A stretch of DNA of 64,000 bases from Streptomyces sp. SKN60 (lineage in GTDB: Bacteria > Actinomycetota > Actinomycetes > Streptomycetales > Streptomycetaceae): assembly GCF_026236535.1 (NCBI RefSeq), contig NZ_JAHTMW010000014.1:1-64000 (forward strand), written 5' to 3'. Positions 41,969 to 51,291 of the stretch are shown piece after piece. Position numbers and translations under genes: made by a program. The notes beneath the pieces are model-generated. The model was not told where the DNA came from. It did not search any database and was given only the letters and a program-made list of their open reading frames with translations. Every line of letters starts with the position of its first letter. The first letter of the stretch is position 1.

Positions 41969-44900
41969 TCAGCCGAGGTTGGCCTCGAAGTCCCAGTACG
42001 GGCGGTTCCGCTGGCGCGCGGAGAGGGTGTGCGGGTGCTGGGCGCCCAGCGTCCGGGTGAGGGTGAGCAGGGCGTCCTCCTCCAGCTTGCCCGCCTCCTC
42101 GTTCTCCCTGAGCCCGCGCAGGTCGGTGGCGAGCGCCACCTGGCAGGAGAGCGTGAGCGGGTGCTCGTTGCCGAGGGTGTGCCGTGCCCGGCGCAGGGTG
42201 TCGCGGCTGAGCTCGGCGGCGTCGGCCACCCGGCCGTTGAAGTTGCGGGCGGCACAGGCGTTGAGGGCGCAGCCGAGGACCCAGGGGTGGTCGGGTCCGA
42301 GGGAGGCGGTCAGACCGGCGAGCGCGGCCTCCAGGATGGCGAGCGCGTCGGCGCGCTGCCCGGAGGCCTGGAGCACCAGCGCGGTGTTGGCGAGAACGCC
42401 GGTGGCGACGGGGTGGGCGGGGCCGAGCAGCGAGCGGTAGCCCGCCTCGGCCTCCTGGCTGAGTTCGCGGGCGTGGTCGAGGTCGCCGTGCTCGCGCAGG
42501 AAGTTGGCGTAGTTGTTGATGGAGGAGAGCGTCACGTAGTGGGTGCGGCCGTGCACCTGCTCCAGCTGTTCGAGGAGGCTGGCCATGGTGGCGCCGAGGT
42601 CCTGCTGGAAGCCGCCCTCGCGGCGCCGGCACAGGGCCAGCTGGGCGCGGGCGTACAGGGTCTGCAGATGCTGGGGGCCGAGGATCCGGACGTGTACGCG
42701 GACGCCGGCCTCCTGGCGGGCCAGTGCCTCCCGGTAGTGGCCGAGCAGGCGCAGGTCGTGGGCGACGTTGTTGCTGATGGTGAGGGTCTGCGAGTGCAGG
42801 GCGCCGAGGGTGTTCTCCGCGCGGGCGAGGGTGGCGATGTCCTGGTCGTACGCCTCCTGGTAGCGGCCGAGCAGGCGCAGCGCGATCCCCAGGTTGTTGC
42901 CGGCGACGAGGGTGAGGAACTCGTTCTCGCCGAGCAGGCGCTGGGTCTCGGCCAGGATCTCGCGCTGCATCCGCTCCGACTCCTGGTACTGGCCGAGGAA
43001 GCGGAGGTCGTTGGCGATGGAGACCGAGGAGCGCAGCGAGGCGAGCGGGTCGGGGGTGGGCGCCTCCTCGATCCGGGCGCGCAGGGCGAGGTCGAGCTGG
43101 TAGGCGTCGCGGAAGCGCCCGTAGCGGCGCAGGATGTAGCTCTCCTGGTTGGTGAGCTCCTGCATCTCGGGGCTGACCGGGTCCATGAAGGTGGACCAGT
43201 TCTCGCGGATCCGCTCCGCGAGCCGGACCCCGGCCTTGAACTCGCCGCTGCGGAAGCAGTAGCGCAGACAGTTGAGGACGGCGGTCTGCACGCGCGGGTT
43301 GCGGCTGGCGAGCGCGCCGGAGGGTTCGAGGTGCGGGAGGAGTTCGGCGTACCGGGGCCAGTTCCGGCTGTCCAGGGGGTTGCCGGGGTCGGCCTCGGCG
43401 AGCAGGGTGCGCACCGCCTTGCGGTGGGCCGAGCGGTGTTCGCCGTCGGTGAGCCGGGAGACGATGTCGTGGACGAGCCGGTGCATGTGCACGGACTCCT
43501 GCTGGGGTCCCAGCTCCCCGCCGGCCACCGGGCCGCGGGACTCGCGGCTGAGCACCGAGTAGTTGACGAGGGTGTCCAGGGCCCGGGACCAGGCGGCCAG
43601 GTCGGTCACCATCCAGCGCAGGTCCTCGGGGAGTTCGGCCTGCGGATAGGCGCGGACGACGCCGAGCGGGATGCGGCCGGGGGCGAAGGAGGCGCACAGG
43701 CTGAGCACGTCGATGGCCTGCGGCTGGGAGCGCCGGAGCCGGTTGATCAGTATCGACCAGGAGGTGAGGGACGCGTTGGGGATGCCGTCGCCGCCGGAGG
43801 GCTCGTCCACGGCGGAGATGCGTCCGTCGCGGACCATCCGCAGGTACTCGGTGACCTCCATGCGGGACTCGCCGAGCCAGGCGGCGGCCTGGACGAGCGG
43901 CAGCGGTACGTCGCCGAACTCGGCGGCGACCTCGTCGGCCTCGGGCGCGGTGATGTGCGGGGCGCGCCGCATCAGATAGCCGGTGGACTCGGCCCGGTCG
44001 AAGCCGGGGACTTCGAGGATGTCGGTGTGGTCGCCCCAGCCGCGGTTGCGGGAGGTGACGAGGACGTGGCCGGGGCCCTGGGGCAGGATCACCCCGGCGC
44101 CGTCGGTGTCGTCCCAGCCGTCGAAGACGACGAGCCAGCGGGAGTGCGGGGCGCCGCGGCGCAGCGCCTCGCGGACGGCGCGGATGCGTTCGCCGGGCTC
44201 GTTGCCGGTGGTGAGGCCGAGCTGGGCGGCGAGTTCGCCGAAGCGGTCGCGCTGCACGTTGCGGTCGTCGGAGCTGACCCACCACACCACGTCGTAGTCG
44301 GAGCTGAAGCGGTGGGCGTACTCGGCGGCGATCTGGGTCTTGCCGATGCCCGACATGCCGAGCAGGGTGCAGGCGGCGTTGCCCCGCTCGGCGTCCATGA
44401 GCCGTTCCTGGAGCTCGGTGAGCAGGTCGTCGCGGCCGGTGAAGCGCGGGTTGCGGCGCGGGATCTCGCCCCAGATCTCGGGCGGGGTGTCCGGGAAGCG
44501 GACCAGGGCCGTGGCGGGCAGCCGGCGGCCGGTGGTGCGCCCGGGCTCGACGCCGAGCCGGCTGAGCAGCCGGGCCTCGGCCTCCTCCTCGCCGACGCCC
44601 CAGAGGCTGACGGGTTCGAGGACGGCGGTGGCCGGGAGCAGGGTGCGGTTGGTGAGGTTGACGGCGGCGAACCGCTCGGCGTGGGCGGCGACGAAGCCGC
44701 GGAGCACGTCGTTCCACTCGCCGGCCGCGCGCGGGCCGAGCTGGAAGAACCAGTCGTCCAGGACGAGCAGGACGTGCCCGCGGGCGAGCAGCAGGTCGCC
44801 GAGCGAGTCCTCCAGGGGCACCTCGCGCGGCGGGTCCCAGCGCTGCAGGCTGGCCCGCACCCCGTGGGCGTCGAGCCGCTGGTTGATCCAGTTCGCCCAC

Positions 44901-44992
44901 GGGCGGTGATAGCCGGGGAAGACCACGAGGACGTGCTCCGGCGCACCCCTGCCTCCGTGCTCCGCCGCACCGCCCGACCGCTGTTCCGCCAT
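41969..44992 (-). CDS. fxsT: FxSxx-COOH-system TPR protein (TIR-like, NB-ARC, TPR)
   Basis: This 1007-residue STAND protein has three parts. Residues 18-150 resemble a TIR-like fold (VLVVFPGYHRPWANWINQRL, then LQRWDPP). An NB-ARC NTPase follows with P-loop GMSGIGKTQ (about 211-219), Walker B WLVVFDGWDD (about 285) and a winged-helix region with MHRLVHDIVS. From about 590 to 990 there are tandem tetratricopeptide repeats of about 42 residues, each with an LGP/LGE-x-HP-x-T-L boundary. This architecture is the TPR component found with the FxSxx-COOH peptide-modification system. STAND proteins act as inducible switches that oligomerise on sensing a trigger. The gene lies 61 bases after the hydroxylase gene. 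The start ATG 44992 follows GGGAG. Confidence 0.87.
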   Translation of the reverse strand: MAEQRSGGAAEHGGRGAPEHVLVVFPGYHRPWANWINQRLDAHGVRASLQRWDPPREVPLEDSLGDLLLARGHVLLVLDDWFFQLGPRAAGEWNDVLRGFVAAHAERFAAVNLTNRTLLPATAVLEPVSLWGVGEEEAEARLLSRLGVEPGRTTGRRLPATALVRFPDTPPEIWGEIPRRNPRFTGRDDLLTELQERLMDAERGNAACTLLGMSGIGKTQIAAEYAHRFSSDYDVVWWVSSDDRNVQRDRFGELAAQLGLTTGNEPGERIRAVREALRRGAPHSRWLVVFDGWDDTDGAGVILPQGPGHVLVTSRNRGWGDHTDILEVPGFDRAESTGYLMRRAPHITAPEADEVAAEFGDVPLPLVQAAAWLGESRMEVTEYLRMVRDGRISAVDEPSGGDGIPNASLTSWSILINRLRRSQPQAIDVLSLCASFAPGRIPLGVVRAYPQAELPEDLRWMVTDLAAWSRALDTLVNYSVLSRESRGPVAGGELGPQQESVHMHRLVHDIVSRLTDGEHRSAHRKAVRTLLAEADPGNPLDSRNWPRYAELLPHLEPSGALASRNPRVQTAVLNCLRYCFRSGEFKAGVRLAERIRENWSTFMDPVSPEMQELTNQESYILRRYGRFRDAYQLDLALRARIEEAPTPDPLASLRSSVSIANDLRFLGQYQESERMQREILAETQRLLGENEFLTLVAGNNLGIALRLLGRYQEAYDQDIATLARAENTLGALHSQTLTISNNVAHDLRLLGHYREALARQEAGVRVHVRILGPQHLQTLYARAQLALCRRREGGFQQDLGATMASLLEQLEQVHGRTHYVTLSSINNYANFLREHGDLDHARELSQEAEAGYRSLLGPAHPVATGVLANTALVLQASGQRADALAILEAALAGLTASLGPDHPWVLGCALNACAARNFNGRVADAAELSRDTLRRARHTLGNEHPLTLSCQVALATDLRGLRENEEAGKLEEDALLTLTRTLGAQHPHTLSARQRNRPYWDFEANLG

Positions 44993-45053
44993 CTGTCGTG
45001 TCTCCCGTCCCGCTCCCGCGCGCAACGCAGTGTCATGTGCCGTCGGCACAGTG

Positions 45054-46331
45054 TTACCCGGCGGCGAGGGGAGTCGCGCCCAGGCTCGCATGATGCTGCC
45101 TCATTTGGTCCGCGAACTCCCGTCCCTCCGCAGTCAGTTCATCGGATTCAAGCAGGATCAGGAGGGCTTCACCCACCTGATCGTGGATGTCGTCGAACTG
45201 CTGCCCGGCACCCGACCGCCAGGCCCTCGGGACCCCGTCGGCGGTGACCGCGCGCCGCCACAGATCGGCCAGGGCCAGATGCGCGTAGGCGCCGTGCAGC
45301 ACGCCCGCGATGGGCCGCGGGTCCGGCCGCCAGCCGACCCGGTGGACGGCGTCCCGCCCGGATCCGTACAGCGGCACGATCTCGTGGAGCGTGGCCAGTT
45401 TGCTGTGGTGCAGCTCGTGCACGAGGGTTTCGGCCATGCCCTGCCCCTCGGCGGGCAGCGAGGTCAGTACGGCCCCGGGGGCGGCGCTCAGGGTGGCGCC
45501 GAGGTGCCGGGGGCCGTGCCCGACGAGCGGGACGACCACCCGGACGGCGCCGGCGACCTCGGCCGCCCGGCCCGGGTCGGTGCGCAGCAGCACCTCACGG
45601 GCGGCGCGCCAGCGGTCGGACCAGGCGGCGTGGTCGGTGTCGGCGTGCTCGGCGGCGGTGCCGACGGACGGGCCGCCCGCGTCGGCCGGCACCCGGTACG
45701 GATCGAGGTCGTCGAGCCGGGCGGTGCCGCCCGGCAGCCGGTGCACCGCCCTCCAGCCCGGGCCGTGGCCGGCGAGGACGCCGCGGTGCCGGTCCATGAG
45801 GGCCAGTCCGGCGGGCAGCGCGGCCCGGGCGCCGTCCGGGTGGAACCGCGCGGTCCGGCCGTCCGCGCCGACCCGGACCCGCCCGGCGGCCACCCGCAGG
45901 CGTCCCACGCCGGGCAACGACAGGAGGCCGTCCGGGGTCGCGACGGTCAGGTCGAGCGGACTGCCGCAGCGCAGCGCCGCGGTGAGCGCGAGCGCGTCGA
46001 AGCGGGCGAGCAGCCGGTCGAGGCCCGGCCCGGCGGGCTCGGCGAGCGCGGCGGCCAGCCAGACCCCGGTCGACGGGTAGTCGAGGACGCCCCGGACCAC
46101 GGCGGGGTGCTGCCGCTCGACCCGTTCGAGCAGCCCCCAGGAGCGCTCGAACCCGGCGAGCACGCCGGGTTCGACGGCCTCCCGGTGCCGCTGCACCCGG
46201 ACCAGGAGCGCCTTGAGGAGCAGCAGTCGCCGAGTGTGCAGGGCGGAGCCGAGGAGGGTGAGCCCGGCCGGGTCGGGGCTGGTCCGGGCCAGACGCGCGA
46301 AGGCGGCCGGGGACAGCGGCACGGTCTTCAC
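45054..46331 (-). CDS. aKG-HExxH-type peptide beta-hydroxylase
   Basis: This 425-residue protein carries HELHH at 305-309 within MAETLVHELHHSKLATLHEI, the metal site of the HExxH peptide-modification family that accompanies FxSxx-COOH loci and is regarded as a 2-oxoglutarate-dependent peptide beta-hydroxylase rather than a protease. The rest is helical with YPSTGVWLAAAL near the N-terminus, a family feature. The start GTG 46331 follows GGGAGG; upstream in-frame residues are not supported. The likely substrate is the 64-residue peptide encoded immediately upstream. It is followed by the TPR protein in the same transcription unit. Which residue is modified cannot be told from sequence. Confidence 0.87.
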   Translation of the reverse strand: MKTVPLSPAAFARLARTSPDPAGLTLLGSALHTRRLLLLKALLVRVQRHREAVEPGVLAGFERSWGLLERVERQHPAVVRGVLDYPSTGVWLAAALAEPAGPGLDRLLARFDALALTAALRCGSPLDLTVATPDGLLSLPGVGRLRVAAGRVRVGADGRTARFHPDGARAALPAGLALMDRHRGVLAGHGPGWRAVHRLPGGTARLDDLDPYRVPADAGGPSVGTAAEHADTDHAAWSDRWRAAREVLLRTDPGRAAEVAGAVRVVVPLVGHGPRHLGATLSAAPGAVLTSLPAEGQGMAETLVHELHHSKLATLHEIVPLYGSGRDAVHRVGWRPDPRPIAGVLHGAYAHLALADLWRRAVTADGVPRAWRSGAGQQFDDIHDQVGEALLILLESDELTAEGREFADQMRQHHASLGATPLAAG

Positions 46332-46430
46332 TCGCGCCTCCCTCCCCACCGCTGCGGGCCCTGCGCTCCCCACGGGCATCTGGCCGGAAACGACCGGTCG
46401 GTCGGGCCGGTCCGGCCGGTCCGCCTAAGG

Positions 46431-46625
46431 TCAGCGGGCTCTGTCCTCCATCCAGGAGTCGGCCAGGTCCTGCGTCTGCCAGAGCACCCGCTCGATCGCG
46501 GCCGACAGGTCGGGATCGTCCATGAAGCGCAAGGTCCGCAGGTCGACGCCGGTGAGATCCGGCATGCGGCGCGGCCGCCCGTCGGTCCTGTCGACGCCGG
46601 CCACCCACTCCATGTGCTGCAACAC
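46431..46625 (-). CDS. Putative ribosomal peptide precursor of the HExxH system
   Basis: This 64-residue peptide starts at GTG 46625, seven bases after a strong AGGAGGAG. It resembles FxSxx-COOH precursor peptides in size, position and the segment MPDLTGVDLRTLRFMDDPDL, but does not end in FxSxx: its C-terminus is WMEDRAR, preceded by VLWQTQDLADS. It is therefore probably the substrate of the adjacent HExxH hydroxylase, with the Trp/Asp-rich last 20 residues as likely core, or a divergent FxsA relative. A 99-base gap with CCGGTC repeats separates it from the hydroxylase gene, which could permit a higher level of peptide than enzyme. No precursor function is proven. Confidence 0.75.
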   Translation of the reverse strand: MLQHMEWVAGVDRTDGRPRRMPDLTGVDLRTLRFMDDPDLSAAIERVLWQTQDLADSWMEDRAR

Positions 46626-46775
46626 CCTCGGCTCCTCCTCACCGACCCTTGTCCCCCACGGTCGTAGCGGCGGACCGGTTCTTCCCGACCGGCCGAACCC
46701 AGAAACCCGTTCGACTCAACTGCGCCCATGCACGCCCCCGTTATCAAGCCGTCCCGATTCCGCCAGGGCGGTACC

Positions 46776-46811
46776 GGCCGTGGCGTCCGGACCCCTCCGG
46801 ATCGCACGGCC
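46776..46811 (-). terminator. Terminator-like hairpin at the end of the SAV_2336 gene
   Basis: GGCCGTG (46776-46782) pairs with CACGGCC (46805-46811), and inside them TCCGG and CCGGA form a second short stem. The structure begins at the last base of the TAG stop codon and would end transcription of the VMAP/MoxR unit before the peptide/hydroxylase unit, whose own promoter must lie in 46626-46775. Confidence 0.65.
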
Positions 46812-49800
46812 TACGTGTCCCCGCCGCGCCAGGCCCACCACGGCGGGGCGATGCGCTTCCGCTCCGCCCGGGTGAGCCTGCCCGGCACCGGAGCCGGCAC
46901 GGCCGTGACCTCGGCGAGCAGCGTCCGGGTCCGCTCCACGTCCGCCCAGTCCACCGGCACCAGGGCGCCGTCGAGGCGCCGCCACTGCTCCGCCGCGGCG
47001 CGCAGGGCGGTCGCGGCGGCGGCCAGCCGGTCCATCAGGAGGAGGACCGCGCCCTGGCCGTGCAGGGCGCGGGCCAGGGTCACCGTGCCCGGGTTCGTGC
47101 CGTGGGCGGTGCGGGTGTCCTCGGCCGCGTGCTGGTAGGCGGTGAGGGCGTCGGCGAGGCGTCCGTCGCGGGCGGCCTCGCTCAGCTGGAGGCGGACCCA
47201 GGCGAGTTGGAGCCGGACCTCGGCGCGGGCGGCCGGGTCGCGGGTGGTGCGGACGGCCTGGTCGAGGAGGTGGCGGCTCTCGAAGAGGTCGGGCAGGAAG
47301 CCCGCGCGGTCGAAGCGCAGCGCGAGGACGCTGCCGATGAGGACGATGGCCCGGGAGCGGACCCCGGCGGTGGCGGGCAGGCAGGTGAGGGCCTCGCGCA
47401 GGACGGACTCGGCGCGGTCGACGGGCGCCGTCCCGGTGTCGGCGGCGGCCCGGCGCAGCAGGGACTCGCCCCAGGTGAGGAGGAGCCGGCCGCGCTGTTC
47501 GCCCTCGGCGGGGGTGAGCAGGGTGGCGCTCTCGTACGCCTCGTCGGCGGCCGGGCCGTCGCCGGTGGTCTCGTACAGCCGGGCCCGCGCGGTGGTCCAG
47601 CGCAGCCGCAGCGCGAGGGAGTCGCCGAGCAGCGGTTCGGCGCGGTCGAGGGCGTCGGCGACGCCCTCGGGCGGGGCGGCGGCGAGGTGGAGGGCGTCGG
47701 CCAGGTCGAGCAGCACCGGGCCGGTGGTCCGCAGGGCGAGCGCGGCGGTGAACTCGGCGGCGGCCTCGGCGCCTTCGGTACGCGCGAGGTGCAGCCGGCC
47801 GCGCCGCACCCGCAGGGCGTGCCGGTGGCTCTCGGGCCAGTCGGCCGGGTCGCCCGCGAGCGCGGCGAGGGCCGCGTCGAGCCGGTCGGTCTCCTCGGTG
47901 TGCCGCCACAGCGCATGCTGGACGGCGGCCTGTTCGAGCCGGGCCTCGGCCCAGTCCGGGCCGCCGGGCGCGGCGAGCTCCCCGGCCCGTACGAGCTCGG
48001 CCAGGGCCCGGTCGAGCAGTTCCCGGCGCTGTCCCCGGTCCCGTACGGCGGCGGTGCCGGCCTGCGCGTACAGCACCTGGCCGAGCACCAGACGGGCCCC
48101 GGCGAGGTCCTCGGGGCGGGCGGGCGGTCCGTCGGCGCCGAGCGCGGTCTCGGCGAGCTCGCGGGCGGAGGCGAGGAGCGAGGGGTCGGACTGGCCGCGC
48201 CACTGGTCGAGCAGCCGGCGGGCGGCGGCGAGCGGTTCGGGGGTGACGAGGTCGGGGTGGTAGAAGCGCAGCACGCGCGCGGGGATGCGGGCGAAGAGCT
48301 CGGTGGCGGCGCCCGCCTGCGGCTCGTCGTCCTCCACGGGCACGGTGGCGGCGCCTGCGACGGCCGGTTCCTCGTCGGTGCCGTGCCCGGCGAGCCGGGC
48401 GGCGGCGAGCGCCGGGAAGTTGCGCATGCCCTGTCCGAAGTGCCGCTCGACGAACTCCGAGCAGTGCTTCAGGACCAGCGCGGCGGCGCCCCGGTCGAGC
48501 GAGCCGAGGAGATGGTCCTGGACGGCCGGCGGATAGCTGTAGCAGGGGTACGGGGTGGGGCCGGGCAGCCGCCGTAACAGCCCGCTGAGCAGCACCTCGG
48601 CGAGCTCCATGGGGCCGGTGTCGGGGAGCATGGCGCGCTGCACCAGCTGCATCACGGGCAGCGCGAGCGGGGCGGCGGCAAGGTGCACGGCCAGCCGGAC
48701 CGCCCCGGGCGAGGCGCCGGCCCGGAAGGCGCGCAGGAGTTCGTCGTCGCCGCGCCGGGTGGCGGCCCCGGGGTGCGCCGGATCGGCCGGACGTGCGGAT
48801 CCGGACGGTACGGGGCCGATGCGGGCGGCCCAGCCGCGTACCGCTCCCCCGCCGTGCCCGGTGAGCAGCCGCGCCCAGGAGGCGAAGGCCTCGGGGGTCG
48901 GGGTGAGCACGGGCACGGCGCGCAGGTCGGCGGCGACGGGCTCCCAGTCCGGCTCGTCGGGCTCGAAGCGGACGTGTCCGCCGGGCCCTGCGGGCCGTTC
49001 CAGGGTGCCGGGTTCGACGGTCAGCGCGGTGCGCGGCCACAGCCGGGGCGGCAGCGGCTGGACGAGGGCGAGCGGGGAGTGCCGGGGCCACTGGTGGATG
49101 AGCTTCTGGGCGGCGCCGCGCTGCCAGAGCGGGCCGACGCAGTCGGAGACGACGAGGGTGAGGCGGCGCCCGGTGGGGTCGTGGAGCTGGTCGCCGGGCC
49201 GGAGCCGGGGCCGCCCGTCGCGATCGGTGGTGGTGGTGACGAGCGGCGGGCCCTCGCCGGTGTCGTGCAGGCGGTGCACCCGGACGTCGCGGAAGGCGCC
49301 GGACTGCTGGCAGGCCTGGCGCAGTTCCTCGACCATCCGGGTCCACACGACCATCGCGGGCCCGGTGTCCATGAGCAGCTGGATGTCGGGGCGCTGGCCG
49401 GCGGCGGGGCGCAGCACGGGGGTGAGGATGCCGGAGGCGGCGCTGCGCTCGGCGGTGGCCTCCTCGTCGAGGCGGCGGCTGCCGGGACGGGCGGGCAGCC
49501 CGGCGGCGTAGTGGCGCAGCGGCCGGAGCGCCTTCTGCAGGCCGAGGAGGCCGGGCAGGGCGTTGGCGCCGGGCGCGCGGACGGGCAGCGCGGCGCCGCC
49601 GCCGCGCGCGGGGACGGCGCGTCCGCCGGGGCCGTCGCCGGGTCCGCCGCCGTCCTTCGGCATCAGCAGGTCGACGGTCTCGGCGGGCCGGCCCGGGGCC
49701 GTTGTCGGGGCCTCGGGTGCCTCCGGGTCCGGTGGGGCGTCGGTGGCGGGTGTTCCGGAGCCGCCGTCGGCCCCGGCCCCGGTGGCCGGATCCCGGCGGT

Positions 49801-49978
49801 CCTCGTCGGTGCCGGGCGCGGCCGGCGGGCCCGGTGGCGGGTCCCCGGCCCGGCCCGCCGGATCGGCGCGCGGCAGCCACTGGGCCAGCCAGACGGCGTC
49901 CGCGATCTCCTCGGCCGTCGGGTCCTGCCCGCCGGCCCGGAGTCTGCGGGTGAGCTCTTCCAGATGCATCCGGTGCAT
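46811..49978 (-). CDS. SAV_2336-type protein with vWA-like and TPR regions
   Basis: This 1055-residue cytoplasmic protein opens with LEELTRRLRAGGQDPTAEEI, the signature of SAV_2336-type proteins. A Pro/Gly-rich linker (about 40-125) is followed by a vWA-like domain from about 190 (DIQLLMDTGPAMVVWTRMVE), whose MIDAS is degenerate (D-T-G-P-A instead of D-x-S-x-S). A middle helical region (HCSEFVERHFGQGMRNF) leads to Ala-rich tetratricopeptide-like repeats from about 590 to 1000. The gene starts seven bases after the MoxR ATPase gene. MoxR and vWA proteins are regular partners in which the ATPase acts on the vWA protein, so the two probably form one machine with the VMAP protease upstream. Confidence 0.85.
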   Translation of the reverse strand: MHRMHLEELTRRLRAGGQDPTAEEIADAVWLAQWLPRADPAGRAGDPPPGPPAAPGTDEDRRDPATGAGADGGSGTPATDAPPDPEAPEAPTTAPGRPAETVDLLMPKDGGGPGDGPGGRAVPARGGGAALPVRAPGANALPGLLGLQKALRPLRHYAAGLPARPGSRRLDEEATAERSAASGILTPVLRPAAGQRPDIQLLMDTGPAMVVWTRMVEELRQACQQSGAFRDVRVHRLHDTGEGPPLVTTTTDRDGRPRLRPGDQLHDPTGRRLTLVVSDCVGPLWQRGAAQKLIHQWPRHSPLALVQPLPPRLWPRTALTVEPGTLERPAGPGGHVRFEPDEPDWEPVAADLRAVPVLTPTPEAFASWARLLTGHGGGAVRGWAARIGPVPSGSARPADPAHPGAATRRGDDELLRAFRAGASPGAVRLAVHLAAAPLALPVMQLVQRAMLPDTGPMELAEVLLSGLLRRLPGPTPYPCYSYPPAVQDHLLGSLDRGAAALVLKHCSEFVERHFGQGMRNFPALAAARLAGHGTDEEPAVAGAATVPVEDDEPQAGAATELFARIPARVLRFYHPDLVTPEPLAAARRLLDQWRGQSDPSLLASARELAETALGADGPPARPEDLAGARLVLGQVLYAQAGTAAVRDRGQRRELLDRALAELVRAGELAAPGGPDWAEARLEQAAVQHALWRHTEETDRLDAALAALAGDPADWPESHRHALRVRRGRLHLARTEGAEAAAEFTAALALRTTGPVLLDLADALHLAAAPPEGVADALDRAEPLLGDSLALRLRWTTARARLYETTGDGPAADEAYESATLLTPAEGEQRGRLLLTWGESLLRRAAADTGTAPVDRAESVLREALTCLPATAGVRSRAIVLIGSVLALRFDRAGFLPDLFESRHLLDQAVRTTRDPAARAEVRLQLAWVRLQLSEAARDGRLADALTAYQHAAEDTRTAHGTNPGTVTLARALHGQGAVLLLMDRLAAAATALRAAAEQWRRLDGALVPVDWADVERTRTLLAEVTAVPAPVPGRLTRAERKRIAPPWWAWRGGDT

Positions 49979-49985
49979 CCGGCCA

Positions 49986-51026
49986 TCACCTCGGCTGATC
50001 GAGCGGCTGCATGAGCATGTCCGCGATGCGGTCCCGGGTCACCCGCTCGGCGCGGGGGGCGTGCTGGGTCAGATAGAGGGCGTTGAGCAGCTGGTCGGTG
50101 GCGATGACCTCGCCCGGCTCCCGGTGCAGGAAGCGGGCGACGAGCCCGGGTTCGGCGGCCGCGGCGTCGGCCCCGAGGTGGGCCTCGATCATGGCGTTGA
50201 GCTGCTCCTCCCCGGGCGCCTCCAGCTCCAGGCGGATGCAGCGACGCAACAGGGCGGCCGGGAAGTCCCGTTCGCCGTTGGAGGTGAGCACGATGAACGG
50301 GAAGGTGGTGCAGCGGACCCGTCCGCCGTACACGGGCACCTTGCGTCCGTCGTCGGTGAGGACCTTCACGACGGGTTCGCGGTCGGCGAGCCGCTCCAGC
50401 TCGGGGATCGCGAACTCGCCCTCCTCCAGGGCGTTCAGGAGGTCGTTGGGCAGGTCGAGGTCGCTCTTGTCGAGCTCGTCGATGAGCAGCACGCGGGGCA
50501 GCTCGGAGGGCAGCAGCGCGGTGCCGAGCGGCCCGAGCCGCAGATACGAGCCGATGCCGGCCGCGCTCGCGGCACCGCCCTCCCCCGCGCCGTCCCCCGC
50601 TCCGTCCGCGGTACGGGACTCGGCGCGGGCGCGCTCCAGCTGCACGTCCTGGAGGCGGCCGATCGCGTCGTAGCGGTAGAGGCCGTCCTGGAGCGTCGAG
50701 CGGCTGACGATCGGCCACCGCAGCACCCGCCCGAGGCCCAGCTCGTGAGCGACGGCGTGCGCGAGGGTGGACTTGCCGGTGCCGGGGTTGCCGGTGACGA
50801 GCAGCGGACGGCGCAGATAGAGCGCGGCGTTGACGGCGTCGGTCTCGGCGGGCCGGGGATGGTGGTTCTGCACGAGCCGGCGGCGCACGCCGAGCCGCCG
50901 GTCGGAGCCGGCCAGGGTGTCGTCGGCGCCGCCCGCGGAGAAGTCCCGCCACGGCGGCGGCGCGGGCAGTCGCCGTATCTCGTCGTGCGGATGGCCGGCC
51001 CCACGGTAGATCCGCCAATCGTTCAC
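49986..51026 (-). CDS. MoxR-type AAA+ ATPase
   Basis: This 346-residue AAA+ ATPase has Walker A TGNPGTGKST (about 76-85), Walker B VLLIDELDKSD (about 180), a sensor-1 VLTSNGERDFP and an arginine-finger-like LLRRCIRLEL. MoxR-family ATPases act as chaperone-like machines, commonly on vWA-domain partners; the following gene is such a partner. The start GTG 51026 is preceded by AGGAGGGG at good spacing. Upstream lies a 619-base region with a MITE-like element, so the ATPase and vWA genes may be transcribed separately from the protease gene. Confidence 0.9.
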   Translation of the reverse strand: MNDWRIYRGAGHPHDEIRRLPAPPPWRDFSAGGADDTLAGSDRRLGVRRRLVQNHHPRPAETDAVNAALYLRRPLLVTGNPGTGKSTLAHAVAHELGLGRVLRWPIVSRSTLQDGLYRYDAIGRLQDVQLERARAESRTADGAGDGAGEGGAASAAGIGSYLRLGPLGTALLPSELPRVLLIDELDKSDLDLPNDLLNALEEGEFAIPELERLADREPVVKVLTDDGRKVPVYGGRVRCTTFPFIVLTSNGERDFPAALLRRCIRLELEAPGEEQLNAMIEAHLGADAAAAEPGLVARFLHREPGEVIATDQLLNALYLTQHAPRAERVTRDRIADMLMQPLDQPR

Positions 51027-51291
51027 GCCTGACCCCTCCTGGCTGTGATGCCTGTGCCGACCCCCGTCGACCGTACCGCTCGGACCTCCGGTCCGTCTCC
51101 GGCCAATCCAGCCCCGTCGAGCGCGAGTTGACCCGAACGGCCGAAGCCGGTCCGCACCCGCCGGCCCGCGCCGTGCGGCTTCCCCGTCGAAACTGCCCCG
51201 TCGCGGCCGTGTTGAGTCCGCGCGGCGCCGAACGGCCTCGCACGGGCTCCCACTCGGACAACCGTCCGGACCCCCGCCAGGACTCCCGCCC

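Noticed and set aside
37722..44900. Very long minus-strand open frame over kgd and fxsT
   Set aside because: It is antisense to kgd and out of frame with fxsT; its composition is typical of a GC-rich shadow.
45054..46331. HExxH protein as a metalloprotease
   Set aside because: The context (peptide gene upstream, FxsT downstream) and family features fit the peptide-modifying HExxH group better than a protease.
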